This document shows positions 52,259 through 60,883 of a stretch of DNA of 64,000 nt, one piece after another (the first letter of the stretch is position 1; every line of letters starts with the position of its first letter). Source of the DNA: Bacteroidota bacterium (GTDB lineage Bacteria > Bacteroidota > Ignavibacteria > UBA10030 > UBA6906); contig JAUQWO010000051.1 of assembly GCA_030835135.1 (NCBI GenBank), positions 1 through 64,000 on the forward strand. Reading direction: 5' to 3'. Both the position numbers and the translations under genes were made by a program. The notes below the pieces were generated by a model. The model had not been told where the DNA came from. It ran no database searches and was given only the letters and a program-made list of their open reading frames with translations.

Positions 52259-53197
52259 GTGGAACCCCTCAAGGCGCCAAGACTGAAGGCCGGTGACCTC
52301 ATCGGCATCATTTCCCCCGCAAGCCGTATCGCGAAACCGGAACGCATCGACCAGGGCATTGCCTATCTGGAACGCCTCGGCTACCGCACCGCCACGGGAA
52401 AGCACATTCTGAGCACCCACGGCTACCTCGCGGGAACGGACGAGGAGCGGGTGGCCGACCTCCACGCAATGTTCGCCAACCCGGAGGTCAAAGCCATCAT
52501 GTGCATCCGGGGCGGGTATGGCACCCCACGGTTGCTCTCCCTGGTGGACTATCGCCTGATCGCCCGGAACCCGAAGATCTTCGTTGGGTACAGCGACATC
52601 ACGTCCCTGCAACTCGCCATGTGGAAGCGGTGCGGACTGATCACGTTCCAGGGTCTGATGGTCGGGGTGGACATGCCCGACCAACCCGATGCCTCGACGG
52701 AGGAGCTGTTCTGGCGCCTCCTCACTTCGCCCAGGAAAGCGGGGCCGGTGATCCCCCCGGGCACGCAAACCGTGACGCTCCGGAAGGGGAAAGGCACCGG
52801 TCGCCTCCTCGGCGGCAACCTGGCCCATCTGGCCGGGGCGGTGGGGACGGTCCACATGCCCTCGTTCAAGGATGCGCTTCTGTTCATCGAAGACATCGGG
52901 GAGGAGCCGTACCGGATCGACAGGATGCTGACCCAGCTGCGCCATGCGAAGATCCTCGACCAGGTGAAGGGCATCCTCGGTGGTCAGTTCACCGATTGCG
53001 AGATCAAGGATGCCACCAAACCGACCCTCACGGTGGACGAGGTCCTTCAGGAATTCGGCCGGACAGCCCCGCCCCCCTTCCTGGCACACCTCCCCTTCGG
53101 GCATGAGGCGCACAAGATGACCATCCCGATGGGGATCAGGGCGAAGGTCGACGCCGGGGCCGGCACGCTTGAATTCCTCGAAGGCGCCGTGAAATAG
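52259..53197 (+). CDS. LD-carboxypeptidase (peptidase family S66)
   Basis: 312 residues, GTG start with GGAG ribosome site. S66 features: GDLIGIISPASRI, IRGGYGTPRLL, the nucleophile in FVGYSDITSLQ (S112), LLGGNLAHLAG, FIEDIGEEPYRIDRML (Glu) and HLPFGHEAHKMTIPMG (His). It removes the terminal D-Ala from muropeptide tetrapeptides in the cytosol during wall recycling, in keeping with the mre/PBP2 genes downstream. It has a promoter of its own. Confidence 0.92.
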   Translation: MEPLKAPRLKAGDLIGIISPASRIAKPERIDQGIAYLERLGYRTATGKHILSTHGYLAGTDEERVADLHAMFANPEVKAIMCIRGGYGTPRLLSLVDYRLIARNPKIFVGYSDITSLQLAMWKRCGLITFQGLMVGVDMPDQPDASTEELFWRLLTSPRKAGPVIPPGTQTVTLRKGKGTGRLLGGNLAHLAGAVGTVHMPSFKDALLFIEDIGEEPYRIDRMLTQLRHAKILDQVKGILGGQFTDCEIKDATKPTLTVDEVLQEFGRTAPPPFLAHLPFGHEAHKMTIPMGIRAKVDAGAGTLEFLEGAVK

Positions 53198-53202
53198 CCA
53201 GG

Positions 53203-53232
53203 TTGAATCTCTGGCAAAATTGTGCTACTATG
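53203..53232 (+). promoter_or_regulatory. Bacteroidota-type promoter of purN
   Basis: TTG (53203-53205), 20 bases, TACTATG (53226-53232). Only 5 bases separate it from the ATG at 53238, so the message is probably leaderless. Confidence 0.62.
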
Positions 53233-53237
53233 GAAAC

Positions 53238-53876
53238 ATGCTGAATATCGCCGTATTCGGGTCGGGACGTGGGTCCAACTTCAAATCCTTGCTGGATGCC
53301 ATGGACGCCGGCCGCGTGCGGGATGTTCGCTGCGTTCTCGTTGTGAGCAACAACGCCGATGCCGGCATCTTCGATCATGCGCGCCGGCATGGAATTGCAG
53401 TGCTCCAGTGGAGCCGGAAGATGTACGCATCGGACGAAGCGTACGCCGCAGCGATGCTTGCTGCGTTGCGGGAGGCGCGTGCAGATCTGATCGTCCTGGC
53501 GGGATACATGAAGTTCCTTCCCGCTCCCATCATTGCCGCCTATCGAAACCGCATTCTGAATATTCATCCGGCGTTGTTGCCGTCGTTCGGAGGCACCGGG
53601 ATGTACGGACTGCATGTACACCGTGCGGTCCTTGCCGCGCATGAACCGCTTACCGGTGCGACGGTGCATATCGTCGATGAAGAGTACGACCATGGTCCGA
53701 TCGTGATCCAGCGGACCGTGCCGGTGCTGGCATCCGATTCACCCGAATCGCTCGCCGCACGCGTGCTCGCAATGGAACATCACATCCTTCCCGAAGCTGT
53801 ACGCTTGTTCGCAGAGGGCCGGATCACGGTGGAACCGGGCCGGACCCATGTTCACATACGTTCATCCCAGGAGTAG
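53238..53876 (+). CDS. purN: Phosphoribosylglycinamide formyltransferase
   Basis: 212 residues from ATG at 53238. GART signatures: IAVFGSGRGSNFKSLLDA, VLAGYMKFLP, NIHPALLPSFGG, GATVHIVDEEYDHGPIVIQR. Formyl transfer to GAR, step 3 of purine synthesis, using 10-formyl-THF. No Shine-Dalgarno is visible, matching the leaderless promoter. purH follows 2 bases later, so the two purine genes form one transcript. Confidence 0.93.
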   Translation: MLNIAVFGSGRGSNFKSLLDAMDAGRVRDVRCVLVVSNNADAGIFDHARRHGIAVLQWSRKMYASDEAYAAAMLAALREARADLIVLAGYMKFLPAPIIAAYRNRILNIHPALLPSFGGTGMYGLHVHRAVLAAHEPLTGATVHIVDEEYDHGPIVIQRTVPVLASDSPESLAARVLAMEHHILPEAVRLFAEGRITVEPGRTHVHIRSSQE

Positions 53877-53878
53877 CT

Positions 53879-55420
53879 GTGCCTCTCATTCGCCGGGCTC
53901 TCATCAGCGTTTCTGACAAGCGCGGACTCATTGCCTTTGCCTCCGCATTGCATGCGCGGGGTGTCGAGATCATCTCCACCGGCGGCACGCTTTCCTTCCT
54001 CCAGAAGAACGCCATCCCCGCACGCCAGGTCTCGGACGTGACCGGCTTCCCCGAGATCCTCGATGGGCGGGTGAAGACCTTGCATCCGGTGATCCATGCC
54101 GGACTGCTCGCGGTGCTCGACAATCCCGAGCATGTCCGTCAGCTCGCAGAGCACAAGATCACGCCCATCGATATGGTGGTGGTGAACCTCTACCCCTTCG
54201 CCGAGACGATCGCGAAACCGGGGATCGGGCTCGAGGATGCGATCGAACAGATCGATATCGGCGGACCGTCGATGCTCCGTTCCGCCGCGAAGAATTTTCG
54301 TCACACCGCCGTGATCACGGACCCCGGCCGCTACGACGCGGTGCTGCAGGAACTGCAGGCACGCGATGGCTCCATCAGCGAGGAGACCTGTTTCGCGCTC
54401 GCACGCGAGGTGTTCCGCCATACGGCGGCGTACGATGCGGTGATCGCCGGCTACCTCGACCGCCAGGCGGAACCCGCCACGGTCTTCCCCGCATCGTTCC
54501 AGGTGTCCACCCCGCGCGAACTGGCCCTGCGCTACGGCGAGAACCCGCATCAGCAGGCGGCGCTGTACGGCACATGGACCTCGCTCTTTGAGAAGCTTCA
54601 TGGGAAAGAACTCTCGTTCAATAATATCATCGACGTCTCGGCGGCGGCCGCGCTGGCCGCGGAGTTCGACGAACCGGCAGCGGTGATCGTGAAGCACACG
54701 AACCCCTGCGGCGTCGGCACGGGCGCCACGCTCGACGAGGCCTATGAACGCGCGTTCGCCACCGACACGGCCTCGCCATTCGGCGGCATCGTGGCCGTCA
54801 ACCGGCCGCTGAACCGTTCCGCCGCGGAGCTGATCAACAAGATCTTCACCGAGGTCATCATCGCCCCGGCATTCCCGGACGAGGTCCTCGAGCTGCTCAA
54901 GAAGAAGAAGGACCGCCGGCTCATCACGCTGCGCGGCGACCTCCGGCAACGCCGCGATCCCGATGTGCGCAGCGTGCCCGGCGGTTTCCTGGTGCAGGAA
55001 CCCGATGTCCGCCCGCCGGCGGAAGAAGGGTTCCGGTGCGTCACGAAGCGTGCTCCCACCGACGATGAGACCCGCGCGTTGCGGTTCGCGTGGAAGGTCG
55101 CCAAACATGTGAAGTCCAACGCCATCGTCTATGCCGGCCCCGACCGCACGCTGGGTGTGGGGGCGGGACAGATGTCGCGCGTCGATGCGTCACGCGTTGC
55201 CGTGCGCAAGGCCGGCGACCACAACCTCTCGCTGACGGGGTCCGTGGTCGGTTCGGATGCATTCTTCCCCTTCGCGGACGGGCTGCTGGAAGCCGTGCGC
55301 GCGGGGGCCACAGCCGTCATTCAGCCCGGGGGATCCGTACGCGACGATGAGGTGATCGCCGCCGCGGACGAACACCAGATCGCCATGATATTCACCGGTA
55401 CCAGACACTTCAGACACTAA
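53879..55420 (+). CDS. purH: AICAR transformylase / IMP cyclohydrolase
   Basis: 513 residues, GTG start, GGAG at 53870. Cyclohydrolase half: [70 protein letters not shown]. Transformylase half: [50 protein letters not shown] and the closing GVRAIIQPGGSxRD-like [14 protein letters not shown]. Final two steps of IMP synthesis. mreB begins 5 bases after the stop, linking purine synthesis to cell-shape genes. Confidence 0.95.
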   Translation: MPLIRRALISVSDKRGLIAFASALHARGVEIISTGGTLSFLQKNAIPARQVSDVTGFPEILDGRVKTLHPVIHAGLLAVLDNPEHVRQLAEHKITPIDMVVVNLYPFAETIAKPGIGLEDAIEQIDIGGPSMLRSAAKNFRHTAVITDPGRYDAVLQELQARDGSISEETCFALAREVFRHTAAYDAVIAGYLDRQAEPATVFPASFQVSTPRELALRYGENPHQQAALYGTWTSLFEKLHGKELSFNNIIDVSAAAALAAEFDEPAAVIVKHTNPCGVGTGATLDEAYERAFATDTASPFGGIVAVNRPLNRSAAELINKIFTEVIIAPAFPDEVLELLKKKKDRRLITLRGDLRQRRDPDVRSVPGGFLVQEPDVRPPAEEGFRCVTKRAPTDDETRALRFAWKVAKHVKSNAIVYAGPDRTLGVGAGQMSRVDASRVAVRKAGDHNLSLTGSVVGSDAFFPFADGLLEAVRAGATAVIQPGGSVRDDEVIAAADEHQIAMIFTGTRHFRH

Positions 55421-55425
55421 CGCCC

Positions 55426-56451
55426 ATGGGCCTGTTCTCGTTCTTCTCCGCCGACCTCGCCATCGATCTCGGCACCGCCAACACCCTGATCCACATGAAG
55501 GGGAAGGGGATCGTTCTCAACGAGCCATCGATCGTTGCCTTCGACCGCAACACGAAGAAGATCGTTGCGATCGGGCACGAAGCGCAGCAGATGCTCGGGA
55601 GGACGCACCGGGATATCCGGACGATCCGGCCGATGCGCGACGGTGTGATCGCCGATTTCGAGATCGCCGAAGGGATGCTGCGCGAGTTCATCCGGAAGAT
55701 CCATGCGAACTGGATGCCCAGCCGGCGCATCGTGATCAGCGTGCCGAGCGGCGTCACCGAAGTGGAGAAACGCGCCGTGCGCGATGCCGCGGAGCATTCC
55801 GGCGCCAAGGAAGTGCATCTGGTGGCCGAACCGATGGCCGCGGCCGTCGGCGTGGGACTGGACGTGGAAGCGGCGGTCGGCAACATGATCGTGGACATCG
55901 GCGGCGGCACGACCGAGATCGCAGTCATCGCCCTCTCCGGCATCGTGAACGAGGAATCGATCCGCATCGCGGGCGACGAGCTGAACAATGCCATCATCCA
56001 GTTCTTCAAGAAGAACCATAACATCCTGATCGGGGAGCGCACCGCCGAGGCCATCAAGTGCGAGGTCGGGTCCGCCATGCCGCTGAAAGAAGAGATCTCG
56101 ATCCGGGTGAAAGGGCGCGACCTCGTGAACGGCATTCCGAAGACCACCGAGGCGAGTTCGGTCGAGATCCGCGAATCGCTCAGCGAACCGGTCGGTCAGA
56201 TCATCGAGGCCGTGAAGCTGTCCCTGGAACGCACACCACCGGAACTGTCGGCGGATATCCTGGACCGCGGGATCATGCTCAGCGGCGGTGGCGCGCTGCT
56301 GCGCGGACTGGACGAGCGCCTGCGGCTCGAGACGCAACTCCCCGTCCATGTGTCCGAAGACCCGCTCTCCGCCGTGGTGCGCGGGACCGGGCGCATCCTC
56401 GAGAATCTCAACAAGTATTCGAAGGTGCTTCTCAAGAGCAAACGCTATTGA
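55426..56451 (+). CDS. mreB: Rod-shape-determining actin-like protein MreB
   Basis: 341 residues. Actin-fold ATPase motifs: AIDLGTANTLIHMKGKGIVL (phosphate 1), VISVPSGVTEVEKRAV, MIVDIGGGTTEIAVIALSG (phosphate 2) and LSGGGALLRGLDERL (adenosine). Cytoskeletal filament that positions the elongasome. The following mreC, mreD, PBP2 and rodA genes complete the elongasome set. Usual length for the family. Confidence 0.96.
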   Translation: MGLFSFFSADLAIDLGTANTLIHMKGKGIVLNEPSIVAFDRNTKKIVAIGHEAQQMLGRTHRDIRTIRPMRDGVIADFEIAEGMLREFIRKIHANWMPSRRIVISVPSGVTEVEKRAVRDAAEHSGAKEVHLVAEPMAAAVGVGLDVEAAVGNMIVDIGGGTTEIAVIALSGIVNEESIRIAGDELNNAIIQFFKKNHNILIGERTAEAIKCEVGSAMPLKEEISIRVKGRDLVNGIPKTTEASSVEIRESLSEPVGQIIEAVKLSLERTPPELSADILDRGIMLSGGGALLRGLDERLRLETQLPVHVSEDPLSAVVRGTGRILENLNKYSKVLLKSKRY

Positions 56452-56478
56452 GGCACAGGCCGGAGCAATGACGGCGCC

Positions 56479-57306
56479 ATGCTGAAACGTGCCTACGATC
56501 TCCTCGTCCAATTCAAAGAGTACGCCCTTCTTGCGCTCTATCTCCTGACCGCGCTCGTCCTGTTCGCGCAGAACACGAGCGCGCCGGTGAAAGGCATCCG
56601 CAGCAATCTGCTCGCCGCCGCCGGCTTCCTCCAGGACACCTTCGATTTCATCCCGGACTACTTCTCGCTGTCGCGCGAGAACCGCGCGCTGCGCGAACAG
56701 AATATCCTGCTGGCGGATGAAGTGAACATGCTGCGCGAGGCGGCGATCGAGAACATCCGGCTGCGTGCCATGGTCGGACTCAAGGACCGTCCCGCCTTCC
56801 AGTACGTCAGCGCGCTCGTCGTCGGTACCCAGATGCACGCGCTCACCAACACCGTCACCATCAACGCCGGATCGGAGAACGGGGTGAAGACCGGCATGCC
56901 GGTCCTCACCGACCATGGTCTCGCGGGACGCGTCACCTCCACGAGTGGGCGGTATGCCATCGTGCAGCTTCTGCTGCACAAGGACATCCGCGTGAGCGCA
57001 CGCATCCAGCGCAGCAGGGTGAACGGCATCGTCCGGTGGACGGGCGGGAATGAGTTGCGGATGATCAACGTGCCCAAGACCTCCGACGTGATCCCCGGCG
57101 ATGTCCTCATCACCTCCGAATTCAGCAGCCTGTTCCCCTCCGGGATCCGCATCGGCGTGATCTCCTCCACCCGCGATGTCCCCGGCGATCTCTTCCAGGA
57201 GATCCTGGTGAAGCCTTCCGTGGATTTCGACCGCATGGAGGAGGTGTTCGTGGCCACGGTGCTGCCGGATTCCACGCGCATCGTGCTCGAAGGACGCATC
57301 CGCTGA
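56479..57306 (+). CDS. mreC: Rod-shape-determining protein MreC
   Basis: 275 residues. One N-terminal membrane helix (YALLALYLLTALVLFAQN), a coiled coil (SRENRALREQNILLADEVNMLREAAIENIRLRAM), then a periplasmic beta-domain with VNAGSENGVKTGMPV-like TINAGSENGVKTGMPVLTDHGLAGRV. It links MreB to the periplasmic synthesis enzymes. Its TGA overlaps the mreD ATG (TGATG). Confidence 0.93.
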   Translation: MLKRAYDLLVQFKEYALLALYLLTALVLFAQNTSAPVKGIRSNLLAAAGFLQDTFDFIPDYFSLSRENRALREQNILLADEVNMLREAAIENIRLRAMVGLKDRPAFQYVSALVVGTQMHALTNTVTINAGSENGVKTGMPVLTDHGLAGRVTSTSGRYAIVQLLLHKDIRVSARIQRSRVNGIVRWTGGNELRMINVPKTSDVIPGDVLITSEFSSLFPSGIRIGVISSTRDVPGDLFQEILVKPSVDFDRMEEVFVATVLPDSTRIVLEGRIR

Positions 57307-57812
57307 TGACCTCCGCTCCCGTCATACGACCCGCACTCCTGGTGCTCATCTCGCTGGCGGCCCTGCTGCTCCAGACCATGGTCATCCCCTACGCCGCGGT
57401 CGGCACCATCGTGCCCGATGCGGTGCTCATCTGGATCGTGTACCTCGCGATCACCCGCGGCCACATCGCGGGATCCACGGCCGGGTTCTTCCTCGGACTC
57501 ATCATGGATGTCCTGATGGGCGGCGACGGGATGCTCGGCCTTGCGGCATTCACCAAGACCCTCGCCGGGTTCCTTGCCGGCTACACATTCAGCGAGAACA
57601 AGACCCTGCAGACCCTCTCGACGTCGCGCTTCCCGCTCATCGTCGCGATCACGGCCCTGGTGCACAACCAGTTCTACTTCCTGGTCTCGCTGCAGGGGAC
57701 CGATATTCCGTTCGAATCCGTGGTGCTCCGCTATGGCGTCCCCGCTACGATCTATACGGCGCTCCTCGCGCTGCTCCCCATGTTCATTTTTGCACGCCGG
57801 GTGCGTTCCTGA
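57306..57812 (+). CDS. mreD: Rod-shape-determining membrane protein MreD
   Basis: 168 residues, five or six membrane helices, starting ALLVLISLAALLLQTMVIPY. The central GHIAGSTAGFFLGLIMDVLMG is the MreD family block. Sits between mreC and PBP2 in the standard order. Two bases to the next gene. Confidence 0.9.
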   Translation: MTSAPVIRPALLVLISLAALLLQTMVIPYAAVGTIVPDAVLIWIVYLAITRGHIAGSTAGFFLGLIMDVLMGGDGMLGLAAFTKTLAGFLAGYTFSENKTLQTLSTSRFPLIVAITALVHNQFYFLVSLQGTDIPFESVVLRYGVPATIYTALLALLPMFIFARRVRS

Positions 57813-57814
57813 TC

Positions 57815-59662
57815 ATGGCACTGCAGGATGACATACAGATCTACGAAAAGCGCCGCGTCCTGTACGTGGTCATCGGCCTGGTGTTCGTCATCTTCCTCGG
57901 CCGCCTCTTCCAGCTCCAGATGTTCTACAGCGACGAGTACGGCAAGAAGTCGGAAGAGAACAGCATCCGCGTCATCCCCCGCGAACCGATCCGCGGGTAC
58001 ATCTATGACCGGAACGGCGTGCGGGTCGTGGATAACCGTCCGTCGTTCACCGTGACCGTCATGCCGTACGAGTTCGACCGCCGCAAGCTCGGGTTCATCG
58101 CGCGGGTCCTCTCGCTCGATACCACATTCATCCGCGCCCGCATCAAACAGGGCGAGGAGTATTCCCGGTTCGCGCCCGTGAAGATCAAACGCGACATCGA
58201 TTTCCGCGAACTGTCCGTGCTCGAAGAGAACCGCGACCGTCTTCCCGGCGTGGACTACCAGGTGGAATCAAAACGCTGGTACGTGACCCCCGCCCGCGCA
58301 TCGCATATCCTCGGCTACACGAAGGAGATCTCGGAGAACCAGATCCGCGCCCTCGGCGGCGAATACACACAGGGCGACGTCGTCGGTTCGTCGGGGCTCG
58401 AAGGCGGCTATGAATCGAGCCTGCGCGGGAGGAAGGGCGCCGAGTTCAGCACGGTGAACGTGCGCGGACAGGTGGTGGGCGGATTCGAGAGCGGCAAGCT
58501 CGATGTGCAGGCGGTGGATGGCAAGGACCTTGCGCTCACCATGGACTTCGGACTGCAGGCGTTCGCGGAATCGCTGATGGCGGGACGACGCGGTGCAGTG
58601 GTCGCACTCGACCCGCGCGACGGCGGCGTGCTTGCCATGGTCAGCTCGCCGGACTATGACCTGTCCGTCTTCAGCGGCGTGACCCCGCCACAGATCTGGC
58701 GCGCGATGAACAGCGATGCCGAACGGCCGCTCTTCAACCGCGCAACACTCACCCGCTATCCCCCCGGCTCCACTTTCAAGATGGTGCTTGCGATCGCCGC
58801 ACTGGAGACCGGCAAGGTCACCCCGCAGTGGCGGGTCAACTGCGGCGGATCGTTCCGCCTCGGCAACAAGGTCTTCAAGGACCTCCACGTGCATGGTTCC
58901 GTGGATATGCTCAGTGCGATCCAGCATTCGTGCAACGTGTACTTTTATCAGCTCATGCTGAAGACGGGGCTCGATGAGTGGGCGTACTACGGACGGGAGC
59001 TCGGATTCGGGATGCTGACCGGCATCGACATCGCGGAGGAGAATCCGGGACTGTTGCCGTCCACGGCGTTCATGAACCGGCGGTATGGCCCTACGGGATG
59101 GACCCGCGGATTTCTCCCGAGTCTGGGCATCGGACAGGGCGAACTCGGTGTGACGCCGCTGCAGATGGCGGCGTACGCCATGGTCCTCGCGAACTGGGGC
59201 GATTATCACCAGCCGCATGCCGTGCAGGGGTTCCGCCGGAGGAGCGACGGGAAGGTGGATACACTCGCGTTCCAGAGCCGCAGGCTCAGCGTTGCGATCC
59301 CCACATGGGCCATCGTGCGCGAAGGCATGCGGCGTGCCGTGGAACTGCCCGGCGGCACGGGCGGACTGGCGAAGATCAAGGGTATCGAGGTGGCGGGCAA
59401 GACCGGCACGGCCCAGAATCCGCATGGTCCCGACCATGCCTGGTTCGTAGGCTTCGCGCCGTTCGACGATCCCCGAATCGCCATCTGCGTCCTCGTCGAG
59501 AATGCGGGCTTCGGCGGTTCCCATGCGGCGCCGGTCGCCGGCAAGTGCATGGAGCGCTATCTGTTCGGCCCGCAGGGTGCAACGCCACCCCCGAAAGCCA
59601 TACCCCGTCCAGCGGTCACGGAAACGGCACAGCAGACTCCGCCCATGGCAGGAGGTGAATGA
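57815..59662 (+). CDS. mrdA: Penicillin-binding protein 2 (elongation transpeptidase)
   Basis: 615 residues. N-terminal membrane helix (VLYVVIGLVFVIFLGRLFQLQ), a dimerisation domain with REPIRGYIYDRNGVRV, then the transpeptidase: nucleophile S319 in PPGSTFKMVL, SxN in QHSCNVYF and KTG in VAGKTGTAQ. Cross-links peptidoglycan during elongation with RodA as glycosyltransferase. The C-terminal 40 residues are Pro-rich. rodA begins 3 bases after the stop. Confidence 0.95.
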   Translation: MALQDDIQIYEKRRVLYVVIGLVFVIFLGRLFQLQMFYSDEYGKKSEENSIRVIPREPIRGYIYDRNGVRVVDNRPSFTVTVMPYEFDRRKLGFIARVLSLDTTFIRARIKQGEEYSRFAPVKIKRDIDFRELSVLEENRDRLPGVDYQVESKRWYVTPARASHILGYTKEISENQIRALGGEYTQGDVVGSSGLEGGYESSLRGRKGAEFSTVNVRGQVVGGFESGKLDVQAVDGKDLALTMDFGLQAFAESLMAGRRGAVVALDPRDGGVLAMVSSPDYDLSVFSGVTPPQIWRAMNSDAERPLFNRATLTRYPPGSTFKMVLAIAALETGKVTPQWRVNCGGSFRLGNKVFKDLHVHGSVDMLSAIQHSCNVYFYQLMLKTGLDEWAYYGRELGFGMLTGIDIAEENPGLLPSTAFMNRRYGPTGWTRGFLPSLGIGQGELGVTPLQMAAYAMVLANWGDYHQPHAVQGFRRRSDGKVDTLAFQSRRLSVAIPTWAIVREGMRRAVELPGGTGGLAKIKGIEVAGKTGTAQNPHGPDHAWFVGFAPFDDPRIAICVLVENAGFGGSHAAPVAGKCMERYLFGPQGATPPPKAIPRPAVTETAQQTPPMAGGE

Positions 59663-59665
59663 CGC

Positions 59666-60883
59666 ATGCTCAATTATATTCAGCGCCATTTCGACCTGCA
59701 GATCGGTATCGCTTCATTCCTGCTCGCCCTCATCGGACTCGTGTCGGTGTACAGCGCCACCTATGATGCGCGCGCGTCGGATATCTTCTTCAAGCAACTT
59801 GTCTGGTCCGGTGCCGGCACCATCGTCGTGCTGACGCTGACCCTCTTTCCGTTCCGCTTGCTGCAGACCATCTCGATACCGGCGTGGCTTTTCTCGCTCC
59901 TCCTGCTGGTGGTCGTGCTCCTGCTCGGCAAGACCGTCTCCGGGTCTACCAGCTGGTTCAACCTCGGCTCGTTCCGCATCCAGCCATCGGAGTTCGCCAA
60001 GATCACCACCGTGCTGGCGCTGGCCTCGTATCTCTCACGCAGCGACGTGAGTTTGCGGAACCCGCGCGACCTGATGCTCGCCACGGGCATCGTGCTTGCG
60101 CCGGTGGCCCTCATCATGATGCAACCCGATTTCGGGACGGCGGTCATCTATGGCGGCATGGCGTTCGCCATCATGTACTGGGGCGGCGCGTCGCAATTCT
60201 CCCTCCTTGCCGTCGTCGCTCCCGGAGCGGCGGCCGTGGCCGCACTGTTCGGCACCACGCCGTTCCTGATCGTTGTCGCCGTGATGGGCGTCCTCATTTA
60301 TCTCACGAAGGAACACCGGCTCGTGGCCGCCGTGGTCTTCTCGATCATGGTGCTCGTTGGGATCTCGGTGCAGTTCATCTACGACGGCCTGCGGCCATAT
60401 CAGCAGAAACGCATCGACACGTTCCTCGATCCGGGTGCCGACCCCCTCGGCGCGGGATACAACATCCTGCAGTCCAAGGTGGCCATCGGGTCGGGCGGGG
60501 TGTTCGGCAAGGGCTACCTGCACGGATCCCAGACCCAGTTGAACTTCATCCCCGAGCAGTGGACGGACTTCATCTTCTGCGTGCCCGGCGAGGAATTCGG
60601 CTTCATGGGCGCCGCCACGGTGCTCCTGCTCTTCGCGGTCTTCCTGATGCGGGGGGTGACGCTGGCATCGAAGGTGAAGAGCAAGTACGCGAGTTTCGTT
60701 GCGATCGGGCTGACCGCCACGATCGCCACGCATGTGTTCATCAACATCGGTATGGCCCTCGGCCTGTTCCCCGTCATCGGCGTCCCGCTCCCCTTTCTGA
60801 GCTATGGCGGGTCGTCATTGTTGTCGAATGCCGCAATGGTCGGCATCCTGATGAACCTGTACACCAACCGCAAAGAGTACTGA
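59666..60883 (+). CDS. rodA: SEDS peptidoglycan glycosyltransferase RodA
   Basis: 405 residues, about ten membrane helices. SEDS motifs: GSTSWFNLGSFRIQPSEFAK, MQPDFGTAVIYG, GYNILQSKVAIGSGGVFGKG, LNFIPEQWTDFIFCVPGEEFGF, and the final GVPLPFLSYGGSSLL. Polymerises glycan strands with PBP2. The Lon-like gene starts on its TGA (TGATG). Confidence 0.95.
   Translation: MLNYIQRHFDLQIGIASFLLALIGLVSVYSATYDARASDIFFKQLVWSGAGTIVVLTLTLFPFRLLQTISIPAWLFSLLLLVVVLLLGKTVSGSTSWFNLGSFRIQPSEFAKITTVLALASYLSRSDVSLRNPRDLMLATGIVLAPVALIMMQPDFGTAVIYGGMAFAIMYWGGASQFSLLAVVAPGAAAVAALFGTTPFLIVVAVMGVLIYLTKEHRLVAAVVFSIMVLVGISVQFIYDGLRPYQQKRIDTFLDPGADPLGAGYNILQSKVAIGSGGVFGKGYLHGSQTQLNFIPEQWTDFIFCVPGEEFGFMGAATVLLLFAVFLMRGVTLASKVKSKYASFVAIGLTATIATHVFINIGMALGLFPVIGVPLPFLSYGGSSLLSNAAMVGILMNLYTNRKEY

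Noticed and set aside
55417-56979. Minus-strand frame of 520 codons opposite mreB/mreC
   Set aside because: Shadow of strongly biased codons; mreB motifs are complete on the plus strand.
59884-60882. Upstream extension of the Lon-like frame inside rodA
   Set aside because: Extension is Arg/His-rich and overlaps rodA; the family begins at the ATG on the rodA stop.
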